From Streptomyces ruber (GTDB taxonomy: Bacteria; Actinomycetota; Actinomycetes; Streptomycetales; Streptomycetaceae), in contig NZ_BMQK01000006.1 of assembly GCF_014648075.1 (NCBI RefSeq), forward strand, positions 62,001 through 126,000: a DNA stretch of 64,000 nt, in the 5' to 3' direction. A program made the translations under genes and the position numbers. This document shows, piece by piece, positions 1 through 6,694 of the stretch (position 1 is the first letter of the stretch; every line of letters starts with the position of its first letter). The notes beneath the pieces are model-generated. The model saw only the letters and a list, made by a program, of their open reading frames with translations, had not been told where the DNA came from and made no database searches.

Positions 1-1
1 T

Positions 2-151
2 GCGGGGGAGTCCACCGTGTACCGGCCCCTGCGCCTGGTCGGGAAGCGGGTCGGCGAGCAGGCCGAGGGACAGGTCGGCGAGCAGGCCGGGGAAGAGACC
101 CGGGAGGATCCTGCTACAGCGGGGCGGAGCAGGGTACTGGGTGCCGTGTGA
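2..151 (+). CDS. 3' end of unidentified gene, cut by window edge
   Basis: An open frame entering from the left edge ends in TGA at 149-151. Its codons are GC-rich at third positions, as expected for a Streptomyces gene. The visible 49 residues are charged (Gln, Glu, Arg rich) and contain a near-perfect repeat, VGEQA at about residues 18 and 26, made by a repeated 15-base word GTCGGCGAGCAGGCC. The stop overlaps the GTG start of the methyltransferase (GTGA), which suggests translational coupling in one operon. Too little is visible to name a family. Confidence 0.55.
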   Translation, partial: AGESTVYRPLRLVGKRVGEQAEGQVGEQAGEETREDPATAGRSRVLGAV

Positions 152-801
152 ATCTCCTGGTACTCCCGGGTGTCTACGCCCCGCAGGACGACACGGCCCT
201 CCTGGCCGAAGCACTGGCCGAGGAGCCGCTCGCGCCCGGTGCCCGCGTGCTCGACGTGGGAACGGGGTCGGGCGCCCTGGCCCTGGCGGCCGCCCGCCGG
301 GGCGCGCGGGTGACGGCCGTGGACGTGTCCCGGCGGGCGGTGGCGACGGTCCGGCTCAACGCGCGGCTGGCCGGGCTGCGGGTGCGCGCCGTCCATGGCG
401 ACCTGTTCGCCCCGGTCTCCGCCGAGACGTTCGACCTCGTACTGGCCAATCCGCCGTACGTTCCGGCCCCGCCCACCGGCCGTGAACCGCGCGGGGCCGC
501 ACGGGCCTGGGACGCGGGCGGCGACGGCCGTCTCGTCCTGGACCGGATCTGCCGCGACGCTCCCCCGCTGCTGCGGCCCGGCGGAGCGCTGCTCCTGGTG
601 CACTCCGCGCTCAGCGACGCCGGCCGCACGGTCGGGGCGCTGCGTGCCGCCGGGCTGCGGACGGCCGTGACGGAACACCGGTGGGTGGCCTTCGGGCCCG
701 TGATGCGCGCCCGGCAGTCCTGGTTGCGGGACCGCGGGCTGCTGACCGACGAAGACGACAAGGAAGAGCTGGTGGTCATCCGTGCCGAACGACAGCGCTG
801 A
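148..801 (+). CDS. HemK/PrmC-like class I SAM-dependent methyltransferase
   Basis: This 217-residue protein carries the class I methyltransferase signature: the SAM-binding glycine motif LDVGTGSGALAL near residues 35-46, an acidic residue after strand 2 (AVDVS), and the NPPY motif at about residue 100 that in HemK/PrmC contacts a glutamine or amino group to be N-methylated. It lacks the N-terminal helical domain of true PrmC (usual length near 280), so it is probably a short HemK-like N-methyltransferase of unknown substrate rather than the release-factor enzyme. The GTG start overlaps the stop of the gene before it by GTGA, and its own 3' end overlaps the CDGSH gene by 20 bases, so the three are likely one transcript. 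Confidence 0.85.
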   Translation: MNLLVLPGVYAPQDDTALLAEALAEEPLAPGARVLDVGTGSGALALAAARRGARVTAVDVSRRAVATVRLNARLAGLRVRAVHGDLFAPVSAETFDLVLANPPYVPAPPTGREPRGAARAWDAGGDGRLVLDRICRDAPPLLRPGGALLLVHSALSDAGRTVGALRAAGLRTAVTEHRWVAFGPVMRARQSWLRDRGLLTDEDDKEELVVIRAERQR

Positions 802-1057
802 CGCGCCCCGCCGCATCACGGTGCAGCGCCGGGGTCCGTGGCTCGTGGACGGTCCCGTGGAGGTCGAGCTGGAGGACGGGACGACCGTCTCCTCGGACCG
901 CTTCCGCGTGGCCCTGTGCACCTGCCGCCGCAGCCGACGCTACCCGTGGTGCGACACGAGCCACCGCAGATCCGCTCCGCCCGCCGCCCGCCGTCCCGCG
1001 ACGGACACCGAGCCGCCCAGCGAGGCCCGTCCCGCTCCGGACGCCGGGCCGGCCTGA
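782..1057 (+). CDS. CDGSH-type iron-sulfur protein
   Basis: A 91-residue protein with the mitoNEET-like signature C-x-C-x2-S-x3-P-x-C-D-x-S-H at about residues 46-61 (LCTC ... PWCDTSH). Three Cys and one His should hold a redox-active 2Fe-2S cluster. The glycine of the name-giving CDGSH is Thr here. A short proline/arginine-rich tail follows the cluster motif. GTG start lies inside the methyltransferase gene, giving a 20-base overlap and probable coupling. Family role is electron transfer or cluster handling; the partner is unknown. Confidence 0.85.
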   Translation: MPNDSADAPRRITVQRRGPWLVDGPVEVELEDGTTVSSDRFRVALCTCRRSRRYPWCDTSHRRSAPPAARRPATDTEPPSEARPAPDAGPA

Positions 1058-1144
1058 GCGGCCCCGGCGGCCGCGCGGGCGCGGCGCCGGCGTGCGCCGG
1101 TCCGCTGCTCCTGCCGCCCGCCGCTCCGAACGGCTTCCCGGCCC

Positions 1145-1648
1145 CTACCGCTCCACCCCGTCACGTGACCACGGTCCGTGCCACACGACCCACACATGGC
1201 CGTCCGGGCCGTGGTGGACCCGCAGGTCGCCGATCACCAAGAGCAGCGGCAGACTGTCCGCCCGGCTCTGGCGGTCGGCGTCCTCGGCGACCGAGGTGTC
1301 GTCCGTGGCCGCGACCGTGATGCCCGTACCGTCCGCGGTGAGGACGATCCGGCAGACCTCGGCCGTGGTGCGCGCCAGCAGACAGTCGCTCACCGACCGC
1401 CCCGCGGCGAGCACCGGTGCCACGAAGGACCGCGGGGCGTCGATCACCCGGGTCAGGGCGGCCGTGGCCGCCTCGGCGGCGCTCCTCGCGTCCGGTCGCC
1501 CGTCCGGCCGGGAGAAGTGGGCGGTGAACTGCATCTGCACGGCGGGGGCCAGGAGCCCGTACTCCGTCAGCGGCGCCGCCCCCGCCTCCTCTTCGACGGG
1601 GTTGCTCACCGACGTCCTCACCGCCACCCCCTGGTCCGACTCCTGCAT
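1145..1648 (-). CDS. conserved hypothetical protein, convergent with CDGSH operon
   Basis: An open frame of about 167 residues on the minus strand, with strongly GC3-biased codons. Predicted as a soluble mixed alpha/beta protein: the centre is alanine-rich helix (RSAAEAATAALTRVIDAPRS) and the C-terminus is beta-like with Trp/His residues (GPDGHVWVVWHGPW). No signal peptide or recognised motif. The frame is open further upstream to 1750, but that part reads unlike protein (Cys/Arg/Pro rich). I took the ATG at 1648; a GTG about 18 codons inside, preceded by AGGA, is an alternative start. Function unknown. Confidence 0.6.
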   Translation of the reverse strand: MQESDQGVAVRTSVSNPVEEEAGAAPLTEYGLLAPAVQMQFTAHFSRPDGRPDARSAAEAATAALTRVIDAPRSFVAPVLAAGRSVSDCLLARTTAEVCRIVLTADGTGITVAATDDTSVAEDADRQSRADSLPLLLVIGDLRVHHGPDGHVWVVWHGPWSRDGVER

Positions 1649-1840
1649 GTGTGTGCGACGCGGCCGGGGGCTGGGGCAGCACAGCGACTGTATGACGGCA
1701 CCATCCACTTGACCAGAGCGCCTTGGAACGGAACAACCACAGAGAGTCAACGCACAGGCGGGATGTGCACCTTGACGGGTGAAGCAGATCTTGCGCTCCC
1801 GCCGACCGGGATGACGACCGCTCAGCTGGGGTGATCACCG

Positions 1841-2281
1841 ATGTCACATGCGCCCTACCGCTGTCGAGGTGGAGCCGGCATGCCGCCGGAAGCGCACGAC
1901 CGCGCCGCTCCTCCCCCGCAGGGCGCGCCCACCGGATCCGGGCTCGCGCCGCCGAACCCCTGCGCCCACAGCCGGCGGACCGGGGCGTTCACCGTCATCC
2001 GGGTCACCGGTGAGATCGACGTGGCGACCGCGGACCGGCTGGCCGAACACCTGCGGGCGGCTGTCGCGCTGCCGGGTGCCGACATCCTCGTGGACCTGCG
2101 CGGCGTCGACTTCTTCGACTGCTCCGGGTTGAGGGTTCTGTGCCGGGCCGAGGCGACGGCGCGGGCCCGGGGCGGGCGGCTGCGCCTCGTCTGCGACCAG
2201 CCCCGCATCCGTCGCATCCTGCGTGCCACCGGGCTGATCGACCGTTTTCCCCCACTGGGCGAACTGCCGGTACCCCGGTGA
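1841..2281 (+). CDS. STAS-domain anti-sigma factor antagonist (SpoIIAA/RsbV-like)
   Basis: 146 residues: a proline-rich, probably disordered tail (1-45), then a STAS domain (about 47-142) with the GEIDVATADRLAEHL segment and the VDFFDCSGLRVL loop. In this family the protein binds a serine-kinase anti-sigma factor and frees a sigma factor; the kinase switches it off by phosphorylating the first Ser of the D-S-S-G loop (Ser58 in B. subtilis SpoIIAA). Here that residue is Cys94 (DCSG), so the classic switch residue is missing while the next Ser is kept. A second STAS protein at 15247 has the same change. No anti-sigma kinase gene is next to it. Confidence 0.85.
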   Translation: MSHAPYRCRGGAGMPPEAHDRAAPPPQGAPTGSGLAPPNPCAHSRRTGAFTVIRVTGEIDVATADRLAEHLRAAVALPGADILVDLRGVDFFDCSGLRVLCRAEATARARGGRLRLVCDQPRIRRILRATGLIDRFPPLGELPVPR

Positions 2282-2382
2282 CACCTCTCGTCCAAGTCTC
2301 AACCCGCGGTTCAATGAAACGATTGAAGGAGGCGTGACACCGCGCCGGCACCGCGACGACGCGAGGCGAGAGGAAGGCGTAC

Positions 2383-2616
2383 GTGACGAAATTCCTGCTG
2401 GAAGTCGATCTGGAGCAGGCGGACTGGGACGAGGACACCGCCGTCCGGGAGCTGGGCCGCATCCTCCGGTACTGGGGCGGCAACCTCCACCACTACGCCC
2501 TGAGGCCCGGTGACGGCTCGGCCCTGTACGACTCCGCGTACCGCGAGGTCGGCAGCTGGGCGGTCGCAGGGGGCACGGCGGGCACGCCGGGCGCGGCGGA
2601 ACGGCCCGGGAAGTGA
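2383..2616 (+). CDS. small conserved hypothetical protein
   Basis: A 77-residue protein with GTG start behind a good ribosome site (AGAGGAAGG, spacing about 6). Residues 1-60 look folded: acidic, with Trp/Tyr-containing helices (MTKFLLEVDLEQADW, LGRILRYWGGNLHHY), followed by a Gly/Ala-rich tail. Ends directly before an 18-bp-stem terminator. It stands about 100 bases after the STAS gene on the same strand and could be cotranscribed. I do not recognise a family. Confidence 0.7.
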   Translation: MTKFLLEVDLEQADWDEDTAVRELGRILRYWGGNLHHYALRPGDGSALYDSAYREVGSWAVAGGTAGTPGAAERPGK

Positions 2617-2617
2617 T

Positions 2618-2660
2618 CCGGGGGTCGGCCGACAGCCCCACCCTGTCGGCCGACCCCCGG
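2618..2660 (+). terminator. strong intrinsic-type hairpin
   Basis: Perfect 18-bp inverted repeat (2618-2635 with 2643-2660) and a 7-base loop, starting two bases after the stop of the 77-residue protein. No T-run, as is usual for Streptomyces. Confidence 0.85.
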
Positions 2661-3083
2661 CGCGGGGACCACACGGACACCCGTGGCCGTGCTCGCGCTC
2701 CCCATTCGCGAGCCTCGGCGCACACTCACGGGAACCGAAGGTCCCGGTCCCTCGGCCCGTCACGTACGCGACGTACGGTCCTGGCGGGGCTGCCGGTTCG
2801 GCGAGAGCGAGTCTGCCGACTCCGGCTCGGAAAGGCACGTCGACCCCATCGTTTTTGGTAACTTCCCGTGGTGAACCAGTGGCGGGAAGTAACGGATCGG
2901 ACCGGACCGGCCGCGCAACCGAGCAGGTTGTGATCACTCGAAGCCCCTGTCTGGCCGGATACGCACCGTTCAGCAATCGGCCTGAAACATTCCGCTTCGA
3001 GCCCCGCGAGCCGCCGTTTCTCCCCTCGGGCGGCCGCCGTTCAGCCTCCGGCGAACCTCCGCGCCGTCCCCTGCCCGCGCCCC
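2661..3083. other. gene-free stretch with operator-like inverted repeat
   Basis: No credible gene. At 2857-2893 there is a long-spaced inverted repeat: ACTTCCCG at 2861-2868 and CGGGAAGT at 2883-2890, 14 bases apart, each flanked outside by TAAC/GTAA-like sequence. It lies in a locally AT-richer patch about 230 bases upstream of the next gene and could be a protein-binding site; no regulator can be assigned. Confidence 0.4.
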
Positions 3084-3111
3084 TTGTGGTCGCGCCGCAA
3101 CGGCGTAATTT
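3084..3111 (+). promoter_or_regulatory. candidate promoter, leaderless transcript
   Basis: TTGTGG at 3084-3089 and TAATTT at 3106-3111, 16 bases apart, fit a weak vegetative promoter. The ATG at 3119 lies 7 bases after the -10 box, so the message probably begins at or next to the start codon; no Shine-Dalgarno sequence is present. Confidence 0.5.
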
Positions 3112-3118
3112 CCCTCGC

Positions 3119-3682
3119 ATGCCGACGACCGAGCAACGCGAGAAGGTACGCGGCTGGTTCACCGGCCGACTGCCGGACGACTTCTTCACGAGCCTCGCGG
3201 ACGTGACCGTCGACCGTGAGGAGATCACCGTCATCGGGCGCATCCCGGAACCCAGGCTCGCACCCGACGTCCCGGCCGCCGAGCGGGAGGCGGCCGTCCG
3301 GGCCCGCGTCGAGGAGTTCCGCGAGCGCACCCGCGAGGACCGCGTCGCGGTGGCGCGCGAGGCGGAGCACCGGTTCCGCCGGAAGGTCTCCTGGGGTGTG
3401 GAGTGCGCGGGCGAACGCACCCTGTTCACCCATGTCGCCGCCCCCGTGATGACCCGGCTGCGGCAGCCCGAACGGCAGGTGCTGGACACGCTCGTCGCGG
3501 CCGGCGCCGCCCGCAGCCGCAGCGACGCCCTGGCCTGGTGCGTACGGCTGGTGCGGCGGCACACCGACGACTGGCTGAGCGAGTTGCGCGAGTCGCTGGA
3601 GCATGTGCAGCGGGTCCGGGCCCGGGGCCCGGACGGGCGGCAACGGCCGGACGCCGCCGACGACGACCCCGACGAGGCCTGA
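3119..3682 (+). CDS. conserved hypothetical protein, possible ribbon-helix-helix-like C-terminal part
   Basis: 187 residues. The N-terminal 60 residues hold the segment REKVRGWFTGRLPDDFF followed by a short beta-like stretch. The middle is a very charged helix (residues 60-100, Arg/Glu rich). The C-terminal part (RQVLDTLVAAGAARSRSDALAWCVRLV) resembles the helix-turn arrangement of CopG/ribbon-helix-helix proteins, ending in an acidic tail. I chose the ATG at 3119 because it follows a -10-like TAATTT by 7 bases and the frame further upstream reads as non-protein. It converges on the lectin fusion gene with a 9-base gap. Function unknown. Confidence 0.7.
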   Translation: MPTTEQREKVRGWFTGRLPDDFFTSLADVTVDREEITVIGRIPEPRLAPDVPAAEREAAVRARVEEFRERTREDRVAVAREAEHRFRRKVSWGVECAGERTLFTHVAAPVMTRLRQPERQVLDTLVAAGAARSRSDALAWCVRLVRRHTDDWLSELRESLEHVQRVRARGPDGRQRPDAADDDPDEA

Positions 3683-3691
3683 CGGCGGACG

Positions 3692-5455
3692 TCAGAAGAC
3701 GCCCACCGCCGTACGCGGTCCACCCGCCGCCCTGCCCGCGAGCGACCCGCCGGCCCCGTGGCCGGGGACCGGCGGCGTCGGGTCGGCCTGGGCGGGACCC
3801 CCCGTGCGCGCCTCGGGCCGGGCACGCGTCTCGTCGCCTGCGAGGGGGGTCGTGGTGCCGGACTCGGACGGCGGACCTCCGGCGCCGGCTATCGACAGCG
3901 ACTCCGGGGTGGCGGTGGCCTCGTCGGTCACCCAGCGCTGCGCGTCCGTCCCGTTGCGGACCCTGACGACGACGTCCGCGTCCGGCCCGGTGGCGGTGGG
4001 CGCCATGGCGAGCCCCTCCTGCCAGCGGGGCAGCAGCTCGCCGCGCACCGTGAGGTCGTAGCGCACGTCGTCGGCGCGGCCCGACGTCCCGGGGGCGCAC
4101 CGTCCGAGGACCACGACCCCGGCGTCCACGTGCGAGTCCAGGCACAGCCCGGGATCGGCGACGCTGCGCAGTTGCCCGTCGTCCTCGTACGACCACTGCT
4201 GGGTCCACGCGGCCGAGCAGGCCGCGAGGCGGGCCGGGGAGCCGTCCTTCGCCTGCCCGCCGCGCACGTCGAGGCACAGGTCGGCGGCGAGGTTGCGCAG
4301 CCGGGTGCGGCCGGGGGCGGCGGGCAGCCCGGCGGAGCCGGGGGGCGGCGACGACGTGGCCGAGGGCAGGACCCCCGGGTCGGTCCCGGTGCCCGTCGAC
4401 ATCGCGGAGCCCGTGCCGTCCCCGTCGCCCGACCACAGGGCCAGGGACAGCGCGGCGGCGAGCGCGGCGCTGGAGGCGACACCGAGTCCGGTGGCCAGGG
4501 CCCTGCCGCCCCGGGCCGGCGTCAGGCCGCGCCACCCCCGCGCCGGGAAGCGCGCCGGCAGCCGGCGCCGGCCCGCTCCGGGACGCCGCCCGGCCTGCCG
4601 GGAGCCGGTCCCGCGCTGGACGCGGCCGGGCCGGGAGTCGACGTAGCGGCGGGCGCCCCAGCCGAGCACCGCCTCGGCGACCAGCGGGCCCAGACCGTCC
4701 TCGACACGGCTGAACTGCTCGGCCGCGTCACGGCAGTGACGGCACTGGAACAGGTGGTCCTGCACATCGGGGAGCAGGGCGCCGCCGCGCCGGATGGGCA
4801 CGTCGAGGAGCCGGTTGTAGAAGCGGCAGTCACTGCTCGGCGCGAGTTCCCGGTGGGCGCGCACGCAGCCCTCGCGGAACTGTTCGCGGGCCTGCTCCAG
4901 CGTGGCCGAGGCGGTGTCGACGCCGACGCCCAGCAGTCCCGCGGCGACGCCGACCGGCTCCGCCTCCACCTCGGTGTGCCACAGCAGGCACTGGGAGAGC
5001 GCGGGCAGGGACTGGAAGGCCCGCTCGGCGAGCCTGCGGTTCTCCGGGGTCAGCGACTGCGCCGCGCGCATGCCGCGGCCCCCGGCGGGTTTCCTCAGGT
5101 CCGGCAGCGCACCGGAGAGCTCCTCCGCCGCGGACCACTTCCTGACCAGGTCCCGCACGGTGACCAGGAGCCGGGGCCGCAGCGCCACGCCGGACCCGCC
5201 GAGCGACAGCTCCTGGAACACCCGGTGGAAGGCGGCCGCCGTGACCATCGACGCGACGTTCCCCGGCGAGGCCAGGCAGATCACCGCGTAGTCGTGGACG
5301 GGCTGCCAGTGCCGCGCCGTCAGCAGCGCCACGGGATCGTCGGCCCCTCTCTCCGGCCGGTCTCTCAGGCGGGCGGCGAGACTCTCGTCCGGCACCCCGG
5401 GGACGGCTCCCGGGCGAGGGGGTGAGGAGGGACGAGGAGGGCGGGGGGTGGGCAC
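3692..5455 (-). CDS. sigma-like / zinc-finger anti-sigma-like / transmembrane / ricin-lectin fusion protein
   Basis: About 587 residues. Order of parts: a proline-rich start; a region resembling sigma region 2 (about 45-110); a helical part resembling sigma region 4 (about 140-203, with LPALSQCLLWHTEVEAEP and AAGLLGV); a zinc-finger anti-sigma signature H-x3-C-x2-C at 234-241 (HLFQCRHC); a basic linker; one membrane helix (about 319-341); a Ser/Pro/Thr-rich spacer; then a ricin-type beta-trefoil (about 385-520, with CLDVRGG, QQWSYEDDGQLRS, LCLDSH, QRW) that would lie outside. This resembles the ECF sigma factors known to be fused to their own anti-sigma domain. GTG at 5455 was chosen because GGAAGGA precedes it; the open frame runs up to 5716. 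Whether it still binds RNA polymerase is not known. Confidence 0.75.
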   Translation of the reverse strand: MPTPRPPRPSSPPRPGAVPGVPDESLAARLRDRPERGADDPVALLTARHWQPVHDYAVICLASPGNVASMVTAAAFHRVFQELSLGGSGVALRPRLLVTVRDLVRKWSAAEELSGALPDLRKPAGGRGMRAAQSLTPENRRLAERAFQSLPALSQCLLWHTEVEAEPVGVAAGLLGVGVDTASATLEQAREQFREGCVRAHRELAPSSDCRFYNRLLDVPIRRGGALLPDVQDHLFQCRHCRDAAEQFSRVEDGLGPLVAEAVLGWGARRYVDSRPGRVQRGTGSRQAGRRPGAGRRRLPARFPARGWRGLTPARGGRALATGLGVASSAALAAALSLALWSGDGDGTGSAMSTGTGTDPGVLPSATSSPPPGSAGLPAAPGRTRLRNLAADLCLDVRGGQAKDGSPARLAACSAAWTQQWSYEDDGQLRSVADPGLCLDSHVDAGVVVLGRCAPGTSGRADDVRYDLTVRGELLPRWQEGLAMAPTATGPDADVVVRVRNGTDAQRWVTDEATATPESLSIAGAGGPPSESGTTTPLAGDETRARPEARTGGPAQADPTPPVPGHGAGGSLAGRAAGGPRTAVGVF

Positions 5456-5828
5456 GGAGCGGTTTCCTTCCGGTGCGCAACGGGTGGCACACACAAAGAC
5501 TGGGTGTTCCTCGTGTTCTTCGTGTTCTTCGTTCTCTGCCACCGGCAGGACGCACTGTGCGGGGTGCGGGCCTTCGGGGCGGGGCGCCGGGGAAACGGCC
5601 ACGGGGACCGGGACCGCACGGTGACCGCCGGCCGGGGACCTTGTGAGCCCGTCGACGGTCCGACATGCCGAGCGGCGCTCCGGAACCGGTCGTTGCCCGC
5701 GCGCGAGGAGGCTCACACTTGCACAGGTGACTCCGGGCCAACAAGGCGCTCGGGCAACATCCCCGCCATTGACAACATGTCAGGACGGGGACCGCGCCGG
5801 GCCCTTCCCGCCCGCTCCCCGCCCGCTC
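5456..5828. other. 373-base gap upstream of the lectin fusion gene
   Basis: No convincing gene. It contains three 9-base tandem units (gtgttcctc/gtgttcttc) at 5504-5530, which read GAAGAACAC on the strand of the lectin fusion gene, 50-75 bases upstream of its start. It also holds a 13-bp inverted repeat TGACAACATGTCA at 5770-5782. Either may be regulatory. If the fusion gene used a more upstream start, the tandem units would encode Glu-Glu-His repeats. Confidence 0.45.
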
Positions 5829-6209
5829 TCAGATCTGCCAGGACCGCAGCCGGCCGGCGGCCCCGTACACGTCCGTCCGCCCGGAGACCAGGTCGCGCAC
5901 CAGGTCCACGAGGGCGCCGTGCGGCGGGTCGACGCCGGCCCCGCTCACGGCCATGTACGCCACGGCGGTCGCACAGGCGAAACGGGCGTTGGCGGCCGGC
6001 AGGGGCCGGAGCAGGGCGAGGGTGTGCAGCAGGGCGGCGGCGCGCCAGGCCGCGTCGGAGCCGGCGCCGGGCCGGGGCGGGTCGACGCGGTGCCGGGCCA
6101 CGGCGGCGACGAGGGCGGAGAGGTCGTCGACCGCCGGCCGGCCGGGGAGGACCTCCTCGTGGCGCCGGAGCAGCCAGGGCACGTCGATGTGGATGACGGG
6201 CGGTGCCAT
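5829..6209 (-). CDS. Fic/Doc-family toxin component, motif degenerate
   Basis: 126 residues, helical. It matches the size and layout of the actinobacterial Fic/Doc toxins: IDVPWLLRRHEEV at the start, helices with ALVAAVARHRVD and AALLHTLALLRPLPAANARFACATAVAYM, and a C-terminal helical bundle. The central loop that in Doc reads H-x-F-x-D-A-N-K-R is here R-P-L-P-A-A-N-A-R, so the catalytic His and the Asp are lost and only Asn and the last Arg remain. It follows the antitoxin gene with a 3-base gap on the same strand, the usual antitoxin-first order. Activity as an AMPylator or kinase is doubtful. Confidence 0.75.
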   Translation of the reverse strand: MAPPVIHIDVPWLLRRHEEVLPGRPAVDDLSALVAAVARHRVDPPRPGAGSDAAWRAAALLHTLALLRPLPAANARFACATAVAYMAVSGAGVDPPHGALVDLVRDLVSGRTDVYGAAGRLRSWQI

Positions 6210-6212
6210 CGG

Positions 6213-6455
6213 TCAGACGGGCCGTGCCCCGCCCCGGGCCCGTTCGTCCTCGGGGAAGGCGGCGGCGAACTCCTCCGCGTGTGCCGTGAAGAACTGCCGG
6301 AAGGTCTCCGCGCCCTCCTGCAGCGCGCGGTGCCGCACGATGTCCGCCGCGGCCGCCTCGCGCACGAGTGCCTTCATCGACGTCCCGCGCTCCCTGGCCA
6401 TCTGCCGCAGGTCCTCGAGTTCGCGGTCGCTGAACTCCACATTCAGAGCTGGCAT
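6213..6455 (-). CDS. ribbon-helix-helix antitoxin of the Fic/Doc pair
   Basis: 80 residues. The N-terminus (MPALNVEFSDRELEDLRQMARERG then TSMKALVREAAA) fits a ribbon-helix-helix DNA-binding domain; the C-terminal acidic/aromatic helix (RQFFTAHAEEFAAAFPEDERARGG) fits a toxin-neutralising tail. The ATG at 6455 begins the conserved part; the longer open frame has no good start. Three bases separate it from the toxin. A 12-bp near-palindrome TACTGGTCAGTA lies 22 bases upstream of the start and is a candidate site for autorepression. Confidence 0.75.
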   Translation of the reverse strand: MPALNVEFSDRELEDLRQMARERGTSMKALVREAAAADIVRHRALQEGAETFRQFFTAHAEEFAAAFPEDERARGGARPV

Positions 6456-6477
6456 GACCCTCACCGTAGCGCGCGGG

Positions 6478-6489
6478 TACTGGTCAGTA
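6478..6489. promoter_or_regulatory. candidate antitoxin operator
   Basis: TACTG/CAGTA inverted repeat around a central GT, in the only AT-richer patch upstream of the antitoxin gene. Position and symmetry fit a ribbon-helix-helix autoregulatory site. Confidence 0.45.
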
Positions 6490-6694
6490 AATGGCCGCAG
6501 TTCAGAGGGCATGCGCGGCGGTACCGGGCGGGACGGACCCGGTCGGCCGCGAGTGCTGCCCAGGGCCTCGCACCAGGTACCGCCCGCCCCTCCTCGGTCA
6601 CTTCCCGGGTGCGCGGCACCGTGACGCACTAGGCTTGATTTCGCCCCTGTACCCCTTGTCCACGCGTTCGGCCCGGCGGAATGGACTGGCCAGC

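Noticed and set aside
681..1712. Open frame of 343 codons on the plus strand
   Set aside because: It crosses the CDGSH gene and the opposite-strand hypothetical gene and has no protein-like composition.
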